Below are positions 55,642 to 64,000 of a DNA stretch of 64,000 bases, one piece after another. The notes under the pieces were generated by a model. The model made no database searches. It was not told where the DNA came from and saw nothing but the letters and a program-made list of their open reading frames with translations. This DNA is from Streptomyces amritsarensis (GTDB lineage: Bacteria; Actinomycetota; Actinomycetes; Streptomycetales; Streptomycetaceae). Every line of letters starts with the position of its first letter. Positions within the stretch are counted from its first letter, which is position 1. Position numbers and translations under genes: made by a program. The DNA lies in the NCBI RefSeq assembly GCF_001953875.1, contig NZ_MQUR01000021.1, positions 1 to 64,000 on the forward strand, given 5' to 3'.

Positions 55642-56205
55642 TCAGAACAGCGGCTGCGGAAGCACCCCCTCCAGCGCGAGGAGCTGTCGCTTCGTCTCCA
55701 GCCCGCCGCCGAAGCCGCCGATGCCGCCGTCGTTCTCCACGACCCGGTGGCAGGGCACCACCAGCGGCAGCGGGTTCGACCCCATGGCGTTGCCCACGGC
55801 CTGGGCCGCGCCGGGCTGTCCGACGCGGGCCGCCAGCTCCCCGTAGCCGACGACCGATCCGTACGGCACGGAGCGGTCCAGCTCCTGGAGCACCTGCCGG
55901 TTGAAGCCGGAGCTGAGGCGCCAGTCCAGCGGCAGGTCGAAGCGCCGCAGCGAACCGGCGAAGTACGCGGCGAGCTGGCGCACCGGCTCGGCCAGCAGCA
56001 CCTCCTCACCCGGTGCGGCCCGCCGGGCGTCGGCGCCGAGCCGGGAGACGAGCGGGCCGACCATCCCCTCGAGCCGGTCCGGCCCGGCATGGAACTCGAC
56101 CCGGACCAGCCCCTCGGACGTCGCGGCCAGGAGCAGGGGGCCGATGTCGCTGGCGACGACGGCCCATTCGAGGTGCGGCCCGCGGGGCCGCTCGGTGCTG
56201 TCCAC
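55642..56205 (-). CDS. ogt: Methylated-DNA-protein-cysteine methyltransferase
   Basis: A 187-residue DNA repair protein that moves O6-alkyl groups from guanine to its active-site Cys. The active site PCHRV (in PLVVPCHRVVENDGGIGGF) and the preceding helix SVVGYGELAARVGQPGAAQAVG with the Arg-finger region are intact. GTG at 56205 has a TACCGT hexamer ending 6 nt upstream, hence a likely leaderless mRNA. It is followed upstream by the phosphodiesterase gene, 66 bp away in the same direction. Confidence 0.92.
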   Translation of the reverse strand: MDSTERPRGPHLEWAVVASDIGPLLLAATSEGLVRVEFHAGPDRLEGMVGPLVSRLGADARRAAPGEEVLLAEPVRQLAAYFAGSLRRFDLPLDWRLSSGFNRQVLQELDRSVPYGSVVGYGELAARVGQPGAAQAVGNAMGSNPLPLVVPCHRVVENDGGIGGFGGGLETKRQLLALEGVLPQPLF

Positions 56206-56211
56206 CCGTCC

Positions 56212-56217
56212 ACGGTA
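56212..56217 (-). promoter_or_regulatory. ogt -10 element
   Basis: TACCGT on the minus strand (56217-56212), 6 nt before the GTG start. Confidence 0.45.
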
Positions 56218-56271
56218 CGGCCCGCCTCCGACAGGCCGCCGTCCTCCCGGCCCGCCGCCGCGCGCAGGCGG

Positions 56272-57174
56272 TCAGAAGCCGCCGACCGCCTCCCGGACGA
56301 CGTCCGGGGCGTTGGTGATGATCCCGTCCACGCCCATCTCCTGCACCTTCCGGGCGGTCGCGGCGTCGTCGACGATCCAGGTGTCCACCTCCATCGCCCT
56401 GCCGTGGGCCCCGAGCAGGCCGTGCACGGCCGCGACCCAGTCGGCGGTGATGGTGGTGTGCCACGGGTTGATCCGGTCGGTGAACTCCGCGTACCGCGGC
56501 AGGTCGGCCACCGGCGGGGTGCCCAGGAAGGCCGTCACCAGGTCGGGGCGCAGCCCGTGCACGATGCGCACGGAGTCGGCGCTGAAGCTCTGCACCACCA
56601 GGCGCTGCGCGACGTGGCGCGGGTCGAGCCAGCCCGCCTCGCCCAGCACCCTCAGGGTCTGCTCCTCGATCCCCGGGTAGAGCTCCGGCTTCTTGATCTC
56701 CAGCAGCAGCCGCTGCCGGTTGCGCTGCACCCGGTCGAGGTACTGCCGCAGGGTCGGGACGGAGGCCCCCGCGTACTCCTCGCCGAACCAGCCGCCCGCG
56801 TCGAGCCGGGCGATCTCGGCCGCCGTGAAGTCCTTGACCTTCCATGGCTTGCGGTCCGGGAAGAGCTGTTCGACGTTCGTCGTCCGGGCCAGGGTGTCGT
56901 CGTGGATCACCACCAGCTCGCCGTCCCTGGTGCGCTGCACGTCGTTCTCGACCCAGTCGAAGCCCAGCCGCATCGCCAGGTCGACCGCGGCGAGGGTGTT
57001 CTCCGGGGCGTACGCCGAGGCTCCCCGGTGGGCGTACACGACGGGACCCCCCAGCCCCAGAGGTCCGGCGGCGGATCCGGGCCCGGTGGCGGCGTACGAG
57101 GCCGTCCCGCCCAGCAGGGTGAGGGCGAAGCCCAGGAAGGCGGCGGCGGCCGCGGCGGCGGGTCGGACGTACAT
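56272..57174 (-). CDS. Secreted glycerophosphodiester phosphodiesterase
   Basis: A 300-residue exported GDPD-family enzyme that hydrolyses glycerophosphodiesters to glycerol 3-phosphate and an alcohol. A signal peptide (about residues 5-28) is followed by the active-site start VVYAHRGASAYAPENTLAAV (His and Glu), VENDVQRTRDGELVVIHDD (metal ligands Glu and Asp, second His) and LLLEIKKP. ATG at 57174 follows AGGAGAACGC. Confidence 0.92.
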   Translation of the reverse strand: MYVRPAAAAAAAFLGFALTLLGGTASYAATGPGSAAGPLGLGGPVVYAHRGASAYAPENTLAAVDLAMRLGFDWVENDVQRTRDGELVVIHDDTLARTTNVEQLFPDRKPWKVKDFTAAEIARLDAGGWFGEEYAGASVPTLRQYLDRVQRNRQRLLLEIKKPELYPGIEEQTLRVLGEAGWLDPRHVAQRLVVQSFSADSVRIVHGLRPDLVTAFLGTPPVADLPRYAEFTDRINPWHTTITADWVAAVHGLLGAHGRAMEVDTWIVDDAATARKVQEMGVDGIITNAPDVVREAVGGF

Positions 57175-57396
57175 GTGCGTTCTCCTCGGGTCGTGAGCCC
57201 TGTTCCTGCGTCAGACGGGTGCGGAGCGGCAGACGTTGTGGCGATGCACTTCACCGCGATCATGGGGTTGAAGATCACCTAGCCGCCACCGAACTACGAC
57301 AAACGGACCAGAACGGATGACGGTGGCCCAGGCCGGCGGCGCCGCCCGGAGCGCGCCGGGAGCGGGCGGGGAGGCGTGAGTGTCGGTGGGGGGTCG

Positions 57397-57402
57397 TACG
57401 GT
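57397..57402 (+). promoter_or_regulatory. uvrB -10 element
   Basis: TACGGT ends 6 nt before the uvrB ATG (57409); the message is probably leaderless. No SOS box was recognised. Confidence 0.45.
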
Positions 57403-57408
57403 GGAGTC

Positions 57409-59574
57409 ATGCGGCCCGTATCGAAGATCGAACGCACGGTGGCGCCTTTCGAGGTCGTCAGCCCCTACCAGCCCAGCGGCGACCAGCCGGCGGCCATCGC
57501 CGAGCTGGAGAAGCGCATCCGTGCAGGTGAGAAGGATGTCGTCCTGCTGGGTGCGACCGGCACCGGCAAGTCGGCGACCACCGCCTGGATGATCGAGAAG
57601 CTCCAGCGACCCACCCTGGTCATGGCGCCGAACAAGACGCTGGCCGCCCAGCTGGCGAACGAGTTCCGCGAGCTCCTGCCGAACAACGCCGTCGAGTACT
57701 TCGTCTCGTACTACGACTACTACCAGCCCGAGGCCTACGTACCGCAGTCGGACACGTACATCGAGAAGGACTCCTCGATCAACGAGGAGGTGGAGCGGCT
57801 GCGCCACTCCGCCACCAATTCGCTGCTGACCCGGCGGGACGTGATCGTCGTCGCCTCGGTGTCGTGCATCTACGGCCTCGGCACCCCGCAGGAGTACGTC
57901 GACCGGATGGTCTCGCTCAAGGTGGGCGAGGAGATCGACCGGGACCAGCTGCTGCGCCGCTTCGTCGACATCCAGTACACGCGCAACGACGTCGCCTTCA
58001 CCCGCGGCACCTTCCGGGTGCGCGGCGACACCATCGAGATCTTCCCGGTCTACGAGGAACTGGCCGTCCGCATCGAGATGTTCGGCGACGAGATCGAGGC
58101 CCTCTCCACGCTGCACCCGCTGACCGGCGAGGTCATCAGCGAGGACCGCGAGCTCTACGTCTTCCCCGCCAGCCACTACGTCGCCGGCCCCGAGCGCATG
58201 GAGAAGGCGATCAACGGCATCGAGGCCGAGCTGGCCGAGCGCCTCGCCGAGCTGGAGAAGCAGGGCAAGATGCTGGAGGCGCAGCGCCTGCGCATGCGCA
58301 CCACCTACGACCTGGAGATGATGCGCCAGATCGGGTCCTGCTCCGGCATCGAGAACTACTCGCTGCACATGGACGACCGCGAGCGCGGCTCCGCCCCCAA
58401 CACCCTCATCGACTACTTCCCGGAGGACTTCCTCCTGGTCATCGACGAGTCCCACGTCACCGTGCCGCAGATCGGCGCCATGTACGAGGGCGACGCCTCC
58501 CGCAAGCGGACCCTGGTCGACCACGGCTTCCGGCTCCCGTCCGCGCTGGACAACCGGCCGCTGAAGTGGGAGGAGTTCCAGGAGCGCATCGGCCAGACCG
58601 TCTACCTGTCGGCGACCCCCGGCAAGTACGAGCTCTCGCGCGGCGACGGCTTCGTCGAGCAGATCATCCGCCCCACCGGCCTCATCGACCCCGAGGTCGT
58701 GGTCAAGCCCACCGAGGGCCAGATCGACGACCTGGTCCACGAGATCCGCCGGCGGGTGGAGAAGGACGAGCGCGTCCTGGTCACCACCCTCACCAAGAAG
58801 ATGGCCGAGGACCTCACGGACTACTTCCTGGAGCTCGGCATCCAGGTCCGCTACCTGCACAGCGACGTCGACACCCTGCGCCGCATCGAGCTCCTGCGCG
58901 AACTGCGGGCCGGCGAGTACGACGTCCTGGTCGGCATCAACCTGCTGCGCGAGGGCCTCGACCTGCCCGAGGTGTCCCTGGTGGCGATCCTCGACGCCGA
59001 CAAGGAGGGCTTCCTGCGTTCGGGCACCTCCCTGATCCAGACCATCGGCCGCGCGGCGCGCAACGTCTCCGGCCAGGTCCACATGTACGCGGACAAGATC
59101 ACGCCGGGCATGGAGAAGGCGATCGAGGAGACCAACCGGCGCCGCGAGAAGCAGATCGCCTACAACACGGCCAACGGGATCGACCCCCAGCCGCTCCGCA
59201 AGAAGATCAACGACATCGTCGCCACCATCGCCCGCGAGGAACTGGACACCGAGCAGCTCCTCGGCACCGGATACCGGCAGGCGAAGGAGGGCAAGGGCGC
59301 CAAGGCGCCGGTCCCGGCGCTCGGCGCTCTCCCGGGCCACGCCGCCGCGGGCGCCAAGGGCGGCAAGGGTGGGAAACCGGCCAAGGGGGCCAAGGGTGCC
59401 GAGGTGCTCACCGACCGGCCGGCCGCCGAACTGGCCTCGCTCATCGAGCAGATGACCGAGCGCATGCGCGCCGCCGCGGCGGAGCTCCAGTTCGAGGTCG
59501 CGGCCCGGATCCGGGACGAGGTCGGCGAGCTGAAGAAGGAGCTTCGGCAGATGAAGGAAGCGGGCCTCGCCTGA
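57409..59574 (+). CDS. uvrB: Excinuclease ABC subunit UvrB
   Basis: A 721-residue helicase-like subunit of nucleotide excision repair. Walker [14 protein letters not shown] (about residues 48-60), the beta-hairpin [20 protein letters not shown], motif II DESHV, and helicase motifs V/VI ([29 protein letters not shown]) are all present. The C-terminal UVR coiled-coil motif ([19 protein letters not shown], about residues 685-715) contacts UvrC. A Gly/Lys/Ala-rich linker at about 625-660 is common in actinobacteria. The start is set by [16 protein letters not shown]. Confidence 0.97.
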   Translation: MRPVSKIERTVAPFEVVSPYQPSGDQPAAIAELEKRIRAGEKDVVLLGATGTGKSATTAWMIEKLQRPTLVMAPNKTLAAQLANEFRELLPNNAVEYFVSYYDYYQPEAYVPQSDTYIEKDSSINEEVERLRHSATNSLLTRRDVIVVASVSCIYGLGTPQEYVDRMVSLKVGEEIDRDQLLRRFVDIQYTRNDVAFTRGTFRVRGDTIEIFPVYEELAVRIEMFGDEIEALSTLHPLTGEVISEDRELYVFPASHYVAGPERMEKAINGIEAELAERLAELEKQGKMLEAQRLRMRTTYDLEMMRQIGSCSGIENYSLHMDDRERGSAPNTLIDYFPEDFLLVIDESHVTVPQIGAMYEGDASRKRTLVDHGFRLPSALDNRPLKWEEFQERIGQTVYLSATPGKYELSRGDGFVEQIIRPTGLIDPEVVVKPTEGQIDDLVHEIRRRVEKDERVLVTTLTKKMAEDLTDYFLELGIQVRYLHSDVDTLRRIELLRELRAGEYDVLVGINLLREGLDLPEVSLVAILDADKEGFLRSGTSLIQTIGRAARNVSGQVHMYADKITPGMEKAIEETNRRREKQIAYNTANGIDPQPLRKKINDIVATIAREELDTEQLLGTGYRQAKEGKGAKAPVPALGALPGHAAAGAKGGKGGKPAKGAKGAEVLTDRPAAELASLIEQMTERMRAAAAELQFEVAARIRDEVGELKKELRQMKEAGLA

Positions 59575-59662
59575 GTCGGGGGCTGTCAGTAGGGTTGGGT
59601 CACAGCCGCAGGAACACGCTGCGCACCAGTCAACTGGGGCGGGCTACGGAGAGGGGACGCGC

Positions 59663-60241
59663 GTGACGGTCAACATGACCAAGGGTCAGGCCATCAGTCT
59701 GCAGAAGTCGGACGGAGGGACGCTGACCGCGGTCCGGATGGGCCTGGGCTGGCAGGCGGCCAAGCGCCGCGGACTGTTCGGCTCGCGGACGCGGGAGATC
59801 GACCTCGACGCGTCGGCGGTGCTCTTCGCCGACAAGCAGCCGGTCGACGTGGTCTTTTTCCGCCACCTGCAGAGCGACGACGGCTCGGTGCGCCACACCG
59901 GTGACAACCTCGTCGGCGGCGTCGGCCAGGGCGGGGACGACGAGGCGATCCTCGTCGACCTCCAGCGCGTGCCGGTCCACATCGACCAGATCGTCTTCAC
60001 GGTGAACTCCTTCACCGGCCAGACGTTCCAGGAGGTGCAGAACGCCTTCTGCCGCATCGTCGACGAGACCAACGGCCAGGAGCTGGCCCGCTACACCCTC
60101 GACGGCGGCGGTGCGTACACCGCGCAGATCATGGCGAAGGTGTCCCGCGCCGGCTCCGGCTGGCAGATGACGGCCCTGGGCAACCCGGCCAACGGCCGCA
60201 CCTTCCAGGACCTCATGCCGGCGATCCTGCCGCACCTGTAG
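59663..60241 (+). CDS. TerD family protein
   Basis: A 192-residue Ca2+-binding TerD protein. The Ca-binding motif appears as RHTGDNLVGGVGQGGDDEAI (Asp/Asn/Asp-Asp-Glu ligands) and ends with the typical GGGAYTAQIMAKV. TerD proteins are linked to tellurite resistance, stress and cell-envelope defence; in S. coelicolor TerD-like proteins affect development. GTG at 59663 follows GAGAGGGGA; possible -10 TAGGGT at 59590. It is followed by the hybrid gene 44 bp downstream. Confidence 0.92.
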   Translation: MTVNMTKGQAISLQKSDGGTLTAVRMGLGWQAAKRRGLFGSRTREIDLDASAVLFADKQPVDVVFFRHLQSDDGSVRHTGDNLVGGVGQGGDDEAILVDLQRVPVHIDQIVFTVNSFTGQTFQEVQNAFCRIVDETNGQELARYTLDGGGAYTAQIMAKVSRAGSGWQMTALGNPANGRTFQDLMPAILPHL

Positions 60242-60285
60242 CAGTACCGGAAGAAGAGAAGAAGGCGCGGGGGAGGGGCTGCACG

Positions 60286-62235
60286 ATGACGGCCGAACTG
60301 GTCCGGGGGCAGAACCACCCCGTGTCCCGGAGCCGGGTGGAGATCAGGGTCTCGGCGGGCACACCCGTGCTCGCCCTGGCCTCGCTCGCCGACGAACAGG
60401 GCCGGCTCGCCGGCACCGGGGTCCTTGCGCACCCGGGCGCCAGGACCCTCCCCGGCGTGCACGCGCCGGCGGACCTCGCCGACCGGCACACCTTCGCCGT
60501 GGACCTCGACGCCGTCGCGGCGGACGTCCACCGCGTCGGCGTGCTGCTCGTACTGCCGCCCGGCGGCCCGGTCTGCTTCGGCGCGGTCCCCGCCTCCTAC
60601 GTGGCCGTGGCCGCCCCCGACGGCGGCGGCGAGATCGCCGGCTACACCCTCACCGGTCTGGACGCCGAGACCGCCGTGATCGCCCTGGAGCTGTACCGGC
60701 GCCAGGGCGCCTGGAAGGTCCGCGCCGTCGGCCAGGGCTACTCCGACGGCCTCGGCGCCCTGCTCGCCGACGGCGGGATGCCCGCACCGGCCGCCCGGGA
60801 GCTGGCCGCCGCCGCACTGCGCGCCGCCGCCCCGGCGAAGGAGGCCGACGCGACGCTCGCGGCCCTGCCCAGCCTCGTCGGCGACCTGCGCGCCCCGCAG
60901 ACCCCGGAGCGGGCCGCCGCGCCCGCCCCGGACCCGACGCCGGCCTCCGGCGTGCCGTACGCCGGTACGCCCGGCCCCGCGCCCGCCGGCGCCGGCTCCC
61001 CGCCCACGATCAGCTACACCCACCCGCGCCGCCGCCGCACCAGCAGCGAGCCGCCCGAGCCGGCCCCCCGCGCCGCCGCGGCGGCCGAGCCCGGACAGCC
61101 CCCGCGACCGGTCGCCGGCGACGCCGCCGGCTGGTCCATGGACGAACGGCTCTACAACCAGGTCTGGGGCATGTTCGAGGACCTGGCGCGCACGGTCGCC
61201 GCCTACCGCAGCGCCGTGGAGTTCGCCGACTCCCGCATGGACCGCGAGCTCGACGACGCCCTCTCCGACCCGCGCCACCGCATCGGCGGCTCCGGTAACG
61301 CTGCCCGCGACGCCGCCCGCGCCCGCCGCGAGGAACTGGTCGCCCAGGCCCAGGCCGTCCTCGACCGCGATCTCGCCCAGCTGATCGCCGAGTCCGAGGT
61401 CGTAGAGCCGGCACTGCCCGCCTCGTACGCCCGCTGGGACAACCCCGTCTGGCACGGCCACCGCACGCCCGAGGAGGGCCCCCTCGCCCTGCGCCTGGGC
61501 GACCTGCACCTGCCCGAGCGGCCCGACCTGCGCATCCCCATGCTGGTCCGGGTGCCGCTGGAGCGCGGACTGTGGATCGACAACGGCCGCACCGGTTCCG
61601 AGGCCGCGATGGCCATGGACACCGACCGGCTGCGCCGCGCCGCCATGGACATGGCCGTCGCCCACGCGGTGCGGCTGCTCGCGGTCCACCCCGCCGACCG
61701 GTTCTCCGTCCACGTCATCGACGCGGCCGGGGCCGGCGCCGCCTCCCTGGCGCCCCTCGTACGGGCCGGGGTGCTGGCCGCGCCGCCCGCCGCCGGGGCC
61801 GCCGGGGTGAGCAGGACGCTGGCGGAGCTGACCCGGCGGGTGGACCTCGTACAGATGGCGCTGAAGGCCGGAGCCCCCGAGGACCTGCCGCCGGACGTGG
61901 ACACCGCCGAGCAGCTGCTCATCGTGCACGACTTCCCGCACGGCTTCGACGACCGGGCCGTCACCCAGCTGCGCTACCTCGCCGACGAGGGCGCGGCGGT
62001 CGGCGTGCACCTGCTGATGGTCGCCGACCGCGACGAGGCATCCGCCTACGGGCCGCTGCTGGATCCGCTGTGGCGCTCCCTGATGCGGCTCTCGCCGGTA
62101 CCGGACAACCACCTGGCGGACCCCTGGGTGCACCACGCCTGGACCTTCGAACCGGACCTTCCGCCGCAGGGCAGCCAGGTCCTCGGCCAGGCGCTCGACC
62201 GGGTGGCGGAGGCCCGGCGCACTACCCGTCCGTGA
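60286..62235 (+). CDS. TerD-like/FtsK-like hybrid protein
   Basis: A 649-residue protein. The N-terminal about 165 residues have a TerD-like fold (SRSRVEIRVSAGTPVLALAS, GEIAGYTLTGLDAETAVIAL, KVRAVGQGYSDGLGALL). A Pro/Ala linker (about 205-285) follows, then a helical region, and a C-terminal domain (about 410-600) resembling FtsK/SpoIIIE-type ATPases: GLWIDNGRTGSEAAMAMDT is at the Walker A position but lacks the canonical GKS/T, while QLLIVHDFPHGFDDR resembles Walker B. It is probably catalytically weakened or a scaffold. It lies between TerD and TerC genes, suggesting a shared role. ATG at 60286. Confidence 0.75.
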   Translation: MTAELVRGQNHPVSRSRVEIRVSAGTPVLALASLADEQGRLAGTGVLAHPGARTLPGVHAPADLADRHTFAVDLDAVAADVHRVGVLLVLPPGGPVCFGAVPASYVAVAAPDGGGEIAGYTLTGLDAETAVIALELYRRQGAWKVRAVGQGYSDGLGALLADGGMPAPAARELAAAALRAAAPAKEADATLAALPSLVGDLRAPQTPERAAAPAPDPTPASGVPYAGTPGPAPAGAGSPPTISYTHPRRRRTSSEPPEPAPRAAAAAEPGQPPRPVAGDAAGWSMDERLYNQVWGMFEDLARTVAAYRSAVEFADSRMDRELDDALSDPRHRIGGSGNAARDAARARREELVAQAQAVLDRDLAQLIAESEVVEPALPASYARWDNPVWHGHRTPEEGPLALRLGDLHLPERPDLRIPMLVRVPLERGLWIDNGRTGSEAAMAMDTDRLRRAAMDMAVAHAVRLLAVHPADRFSVHVIDAAGAGAASLAPLVRAGVLAAPPAAGAAGVSRTLAELTRRVDLVQMALKAGAPEDLPPDVDTAEQLLIVHDFPHGFDDRAVTQLRYLADEGAAVGVHLLMVADRDEASAYGPLLDPLWRSLMRLSPVPDNHLADPWVHHAWTFEPDLPPQGSQVLGQALDRVAEARRTTRP

Positions 62236-62253
62236 CCATCCTTTGGCATTCCC

Positions 62254-62283
62254 TTTACCTTTACCGCCTTCGGCGGGTAAGCT
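62254..62283 (+). promoter_or_regulatory. terC riboswitch promoter
   Basis: TTTACC (62254-62259), 18-bp spacer and TAAGCT (62278-62283), just before the riboswitch. Confidence 0.65.
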
Positions 62284-62289
62284 CGTCTG

Positions 62290-62464
62290 CGCGGAGGGGA
62301 GTATTCCTGCTTTCCTGCTACGGCGTACCCGTCAATACGGACCGTTGCGTTTGAATGAGCGCACGTCGGTCCCGGGGCGTCGGCCCGCGGCCTCCAGGCC
62401 GTCCGGGTGGAAGAGACCTCCGGCAGCGATGACGCTGACGAAGTGCTGAGCCATCCGCCGGAGG
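62290..62464 (+). promoter_or_regulatory. yybP-ykoY (manganese) riboswitch
   Basis: The leader has the two conserved blocks of yybP-ykoY riboswitches, GGGGAGTA (62296-62303) and GAGACCT (62413-62419), with the intervening junction (GTCAATACGG, 62331-62340). CCTCCGGC (62417-62424) is fully complementary to GCCGGAGG (62457-62464), which contains the Shine-Dalgarno of terC; their pairing would shut translation and Mn2+ binding should free it. yybP-ykoY RNAs control Mn-related and TerC genes in other bacteria. Confidence 0.8.
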
Positions 62465-62474
62465 CGTATTCACC

Positions 62475-63458
62475 ATGGAAGTTTCCTGGGCCCTTTGGGT
62501 CGCGACCATCCTCGGTCTGTCCCTGCTCATCGGCGCCGATTTCTTCATCGGCCGCAAGCCCCACGACGTGTCGATCAAGGAAGCCGGCACCTGGACGGTC
62601 GTCTGGATCGTCCTCGCCGCCCTCTTCGGCCTGGGCCTGTGGTTCTTCGGCAACCCCCAGGCATCACAGGAGTTCTTCGCGGGCTTCATCACCGAGAAGT
62701 CCCTGAGCGTCGACAACCTCTTCGTCTTCGTCCTGATCATGGCGAAGTTCGCGGTGCCCTCGCACCTCCAGCAGCGCGTGCTGCTCATCGGCGTGCTGAT
62801 CGCACTCGTCCTGCGCGCGATCTTCATCGCCGCCGGCGCCGCGATCATCGCCAGCTTCAGCTGGGTCTTCTACATCTTCGGCGCGTTCCTGATCTACACC
62901 GCGTGGAAGCTGATCCAGGAGGCCCGCAAGGACGAGGAGGACGAGGAGTTCGAGGAGAACCGCCTCCTGAAGTCCGTCGAGAAGAAGTTCGGCGTCGCCG
63001 ACCAGTACCACGGCACCAAGCTCTTCATCGTCAACAACGGCAAGCGCGTGCTGACCCCGCTGATGATCGTCATGCTCGCCATCGGCACCACCGACGTGCT
63101 GTTCGCGCTGGACTCGATCCCCGCCATCTTCGGCCTCACCCAGGACCCGTACATCGTCTTCACGGCCAACGCCTTCGCGCTGATGGGTCTGCGCCAGCTG
63201 TACTTCCTCATCGGCGGCCTGCTGGAGAAGCTGGTCCACCTCAGCTACGGCCTGTCGATCATCCTCGGATTCATCGGCGTCAAGCTGGTGCTGCACGCCC
63301 TGCACGAGTCCGGGGTGCACGTCCCGGAGATCTCGATCCCCTTCTCCCTGGCTGTCATCTGCGGTGTCCTGGTCATCACCACGATCACCAGCCTGATCGC
63401 CTCGAAGAAGCAGGCGGCGGCCGAGGCCGCCACCCGCGGCGAGAGCGTCGACGCCTGA
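62475..63458 (+). CDS. TerC family integral membrane protein
   Basis: A 327-residue membrane protein with about eight to nine helices. SVDNLFVFVLIM and MLAIGTTDVLFALDSIPAIF are the TerC signatures with the acidic Asp residues. TerC/Alx-type proteins export manganese or help load metal into secreted proteins; a Mn riboswitch upstream supports a manganese role here. A basic/acidic loop (RKDEEDEEFEENR) lies between TM helices. GGAGG 10 nt before the ATG, sequestered by the riboswitch. Confidence 0.93.
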   Translation: MEVSWALWVATILGLSLLIGADFFIGRKPHDVSIKEAGTWTVVWIVLAALFGLGLWFFGNPQASQEFFAGFITEKSLSVDNLFVFVLIMAKFAVPSHLQQRVLLIGVLIALVLRAIFIAAGAAIIASFSWVFYIFGAFLIYTAWKLIQEARKDEEDEEFEENRLLKSVEKKFGVADQYHGTKLFIVNNGKRVLTPLMIVMLAIGTTDVLFALDSIPAIFGLTQDPYIVFTANAFALMGLRQLYFLIGGLLEKLVHLSYGLSIILGFIGVKLVLHALHESGVHVPEISIPFSLAVICGVLVITTITSLIASKKQAAAEAATRGESVDA

Positions 63459-63472
63459 CCTCGGAAGCGGAC

Positions 63473-64000
63473 CTACACGGGGGCGGCCGCTTCGGCCGCC
63501 CCCGTTTCCGTCTCCCTCACCCCGGCGGGCCCGCCCGACCGCTTGCCCACCACCCGGGGACCGGTCTCCGGGAGCAGCGCGAAGCACGCCAGGCTGACCA
63601 GGGCGATCGCCGTGAGGTACGCGGCGACGCCCCACGGCGGCCCGGAGCCGTCCGCCAGCGCCGTCGCCACGATCGGGGTCAGCGCCCCGCCCAGCACCCC
63701 GCCCAGGTTGTAGCCGACGGCGGCCCCCGTGCAGCGGATCCGCGGCGCGTACAACTCCGGCAGGTACGCCCCCACCACCGCGAACATCGTCACCATGCCC
63801 AGCAGTGCCACCGCGAAGCCCAGCGTCATCAGCAGCGGGTCGGCCGTCCGCAGCAGCGCCATCAGCGGGAACATCCACACGGCGCTGGCCGCGCAGCCGG
63901 CCAGGCACAGCGGCCGCCGCCCGTACCGGTCGCCGAGCGCGGCGAGCAGCGGGGTCATCAGGCCCTTGAACGCGACGGCCGCCATGATGCAGGCCAGCAT
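63473..64000 (-). CDS. MFS transporter, C-terminal part (truncated by window end)
   Basis: The frame continues past the right edge; 175 C-terminal residues are seen. GDRYGRRPLCLAG is the MFS loop motif (G-x-x-x-D-R-x-G-R-R), followed by helices and YLPELYAPRIRCTGAAVGYN, typical of the metabolite:H+ symporter (MHS) group. Convergent with TerC, so its mRNA ends at the shared hairpin. Confidence 0.8.
   Translation of the reverse strand: MLACIMAAVAFKGLMTPLLAALGDRYGRRPLCLAGCAASAVWMFPLMALLRTADPLLMTLGFAVALLGMVTMFAVVGAYLPELYAPRIRCTGAAVGYNLGGVLGGALTPIVATALADGSGPPWGVAAYLTAIALVSLACFALLPETGPRVVGKRSGGPAGVRETETGAAEAAAPV
63479..63503. terminator. Terminator between terC and the convergent MFS gene
   Basis: A 10-bp perfect stem (63479-63488 with 63494-63503) and 5-nt loop, 20 bp after the terC stop. 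It overlaps the last codons of the MFS gene. Confidence 0.8.

Noticed and set aside
57211..59340. Minus-strand frame of 709 codons over uvrB
   Set aside because: Leu/Asp/Val/Gly-rich mirror of uvrB; no motif.

Overview
The window is about 72% GC with strong third-position GC bias and encodes a long chaplin, an ANTAR response regulator, TerD/TerC proteins and SPW_0924/DUF6343-type small proteins. This points to a Streptomyces chromosome, core rather than arm. From memory, much of the order (pyruvate kinase, ANTAR regulator, liv ABC operon, polA, rpsA, coaE, uvrB, TerD, TerC) matches the conserved core around SCO2014 to SCO1963 of S. coelicolor; I could not run a synteny comparison. No rRNA, CRISPR array, intact insertion sequence, prophage or large biosynthetic cluster was seen.

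Layout. 0-7.6 kb: aminopeptidase N, an intergenic region with a 28-bp inverted repeat, an orphan siderophore-type amino acid decarboxylase/N-hydroxylase pair, and an ankyrin/HEAT-like protein. 7.6-14.1 kb: Tat-exported 5'-nucleotidase, SIMPL protein, pyruvate kinase, a MarR regulator behind a SoxR/MerR-like promoter, a GNAT, a helix-turn-helix/LAGLIDADG protein and an odd short-variable-arm tRNA with anticodon CAA. 14.1-24.7 kb: ANTAR regulator, a complete branched-chain amino acid ABC operon on the minus strand, a lipoprotein, a thioesterase and a molybdopterin oxidoreductase. 24.9-31.3 kb: polA, a DUF4184 membrane protein, a transglycosylase with a long Pro/Thr tail, and a small-protein/DUF3068 pair.

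31.3-41.6 kb: hrpB, a methyltransferase, rpsA with a long leader, PAC2 protein, coaE, a TPR protein, DUF6343, a secreted protein and a membrane-anchored HTH protein. 41.7-50.6 kb: an SNF2 helicase/SWIM pair, a HAD-like protein, a two-domain chaplin with sortase signal, a DUF2293 protein, a cupin, a WGR/beta-propeller protein and a uridine-kinase-like protein. 50.7-57.2 kb: a tandem repeat array, a probable pseudouridine catabolic pair, a methyltransferase reading in frame into a cupin, an MFS transporter, Ogt and a secreted phosphodiesterase. 57.4-64 kb: uvrB, TerD, a TerD-like/FtsK-like hybrid, TerC behind a probable yybP-ykoY manganese riboswitch, and a partial MFS transporter.

The clearest working groups are the liv operon (binding protein, two permeases, two ATPases), the decarboxylase/N-hydroxylase pair (cadaverine-type hydroxylated diamine), the PfkB kinase/PsuG pair, the SNF2/SWIM pair and the TerD/TerC neighbourhood. 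Two patterns recur: many genes have a -10-like hexamer 6-8 nt before the start codon (likely leaderless mRNAs), and several convergent gene pairs overlap at their stop codons. The most unusual loci are the 28-bp inverted repeat before the orphan decarboxylase, the tRNA, the methyltransferase-cupin read-through frame and the TerD/FtsK-like hybrid.
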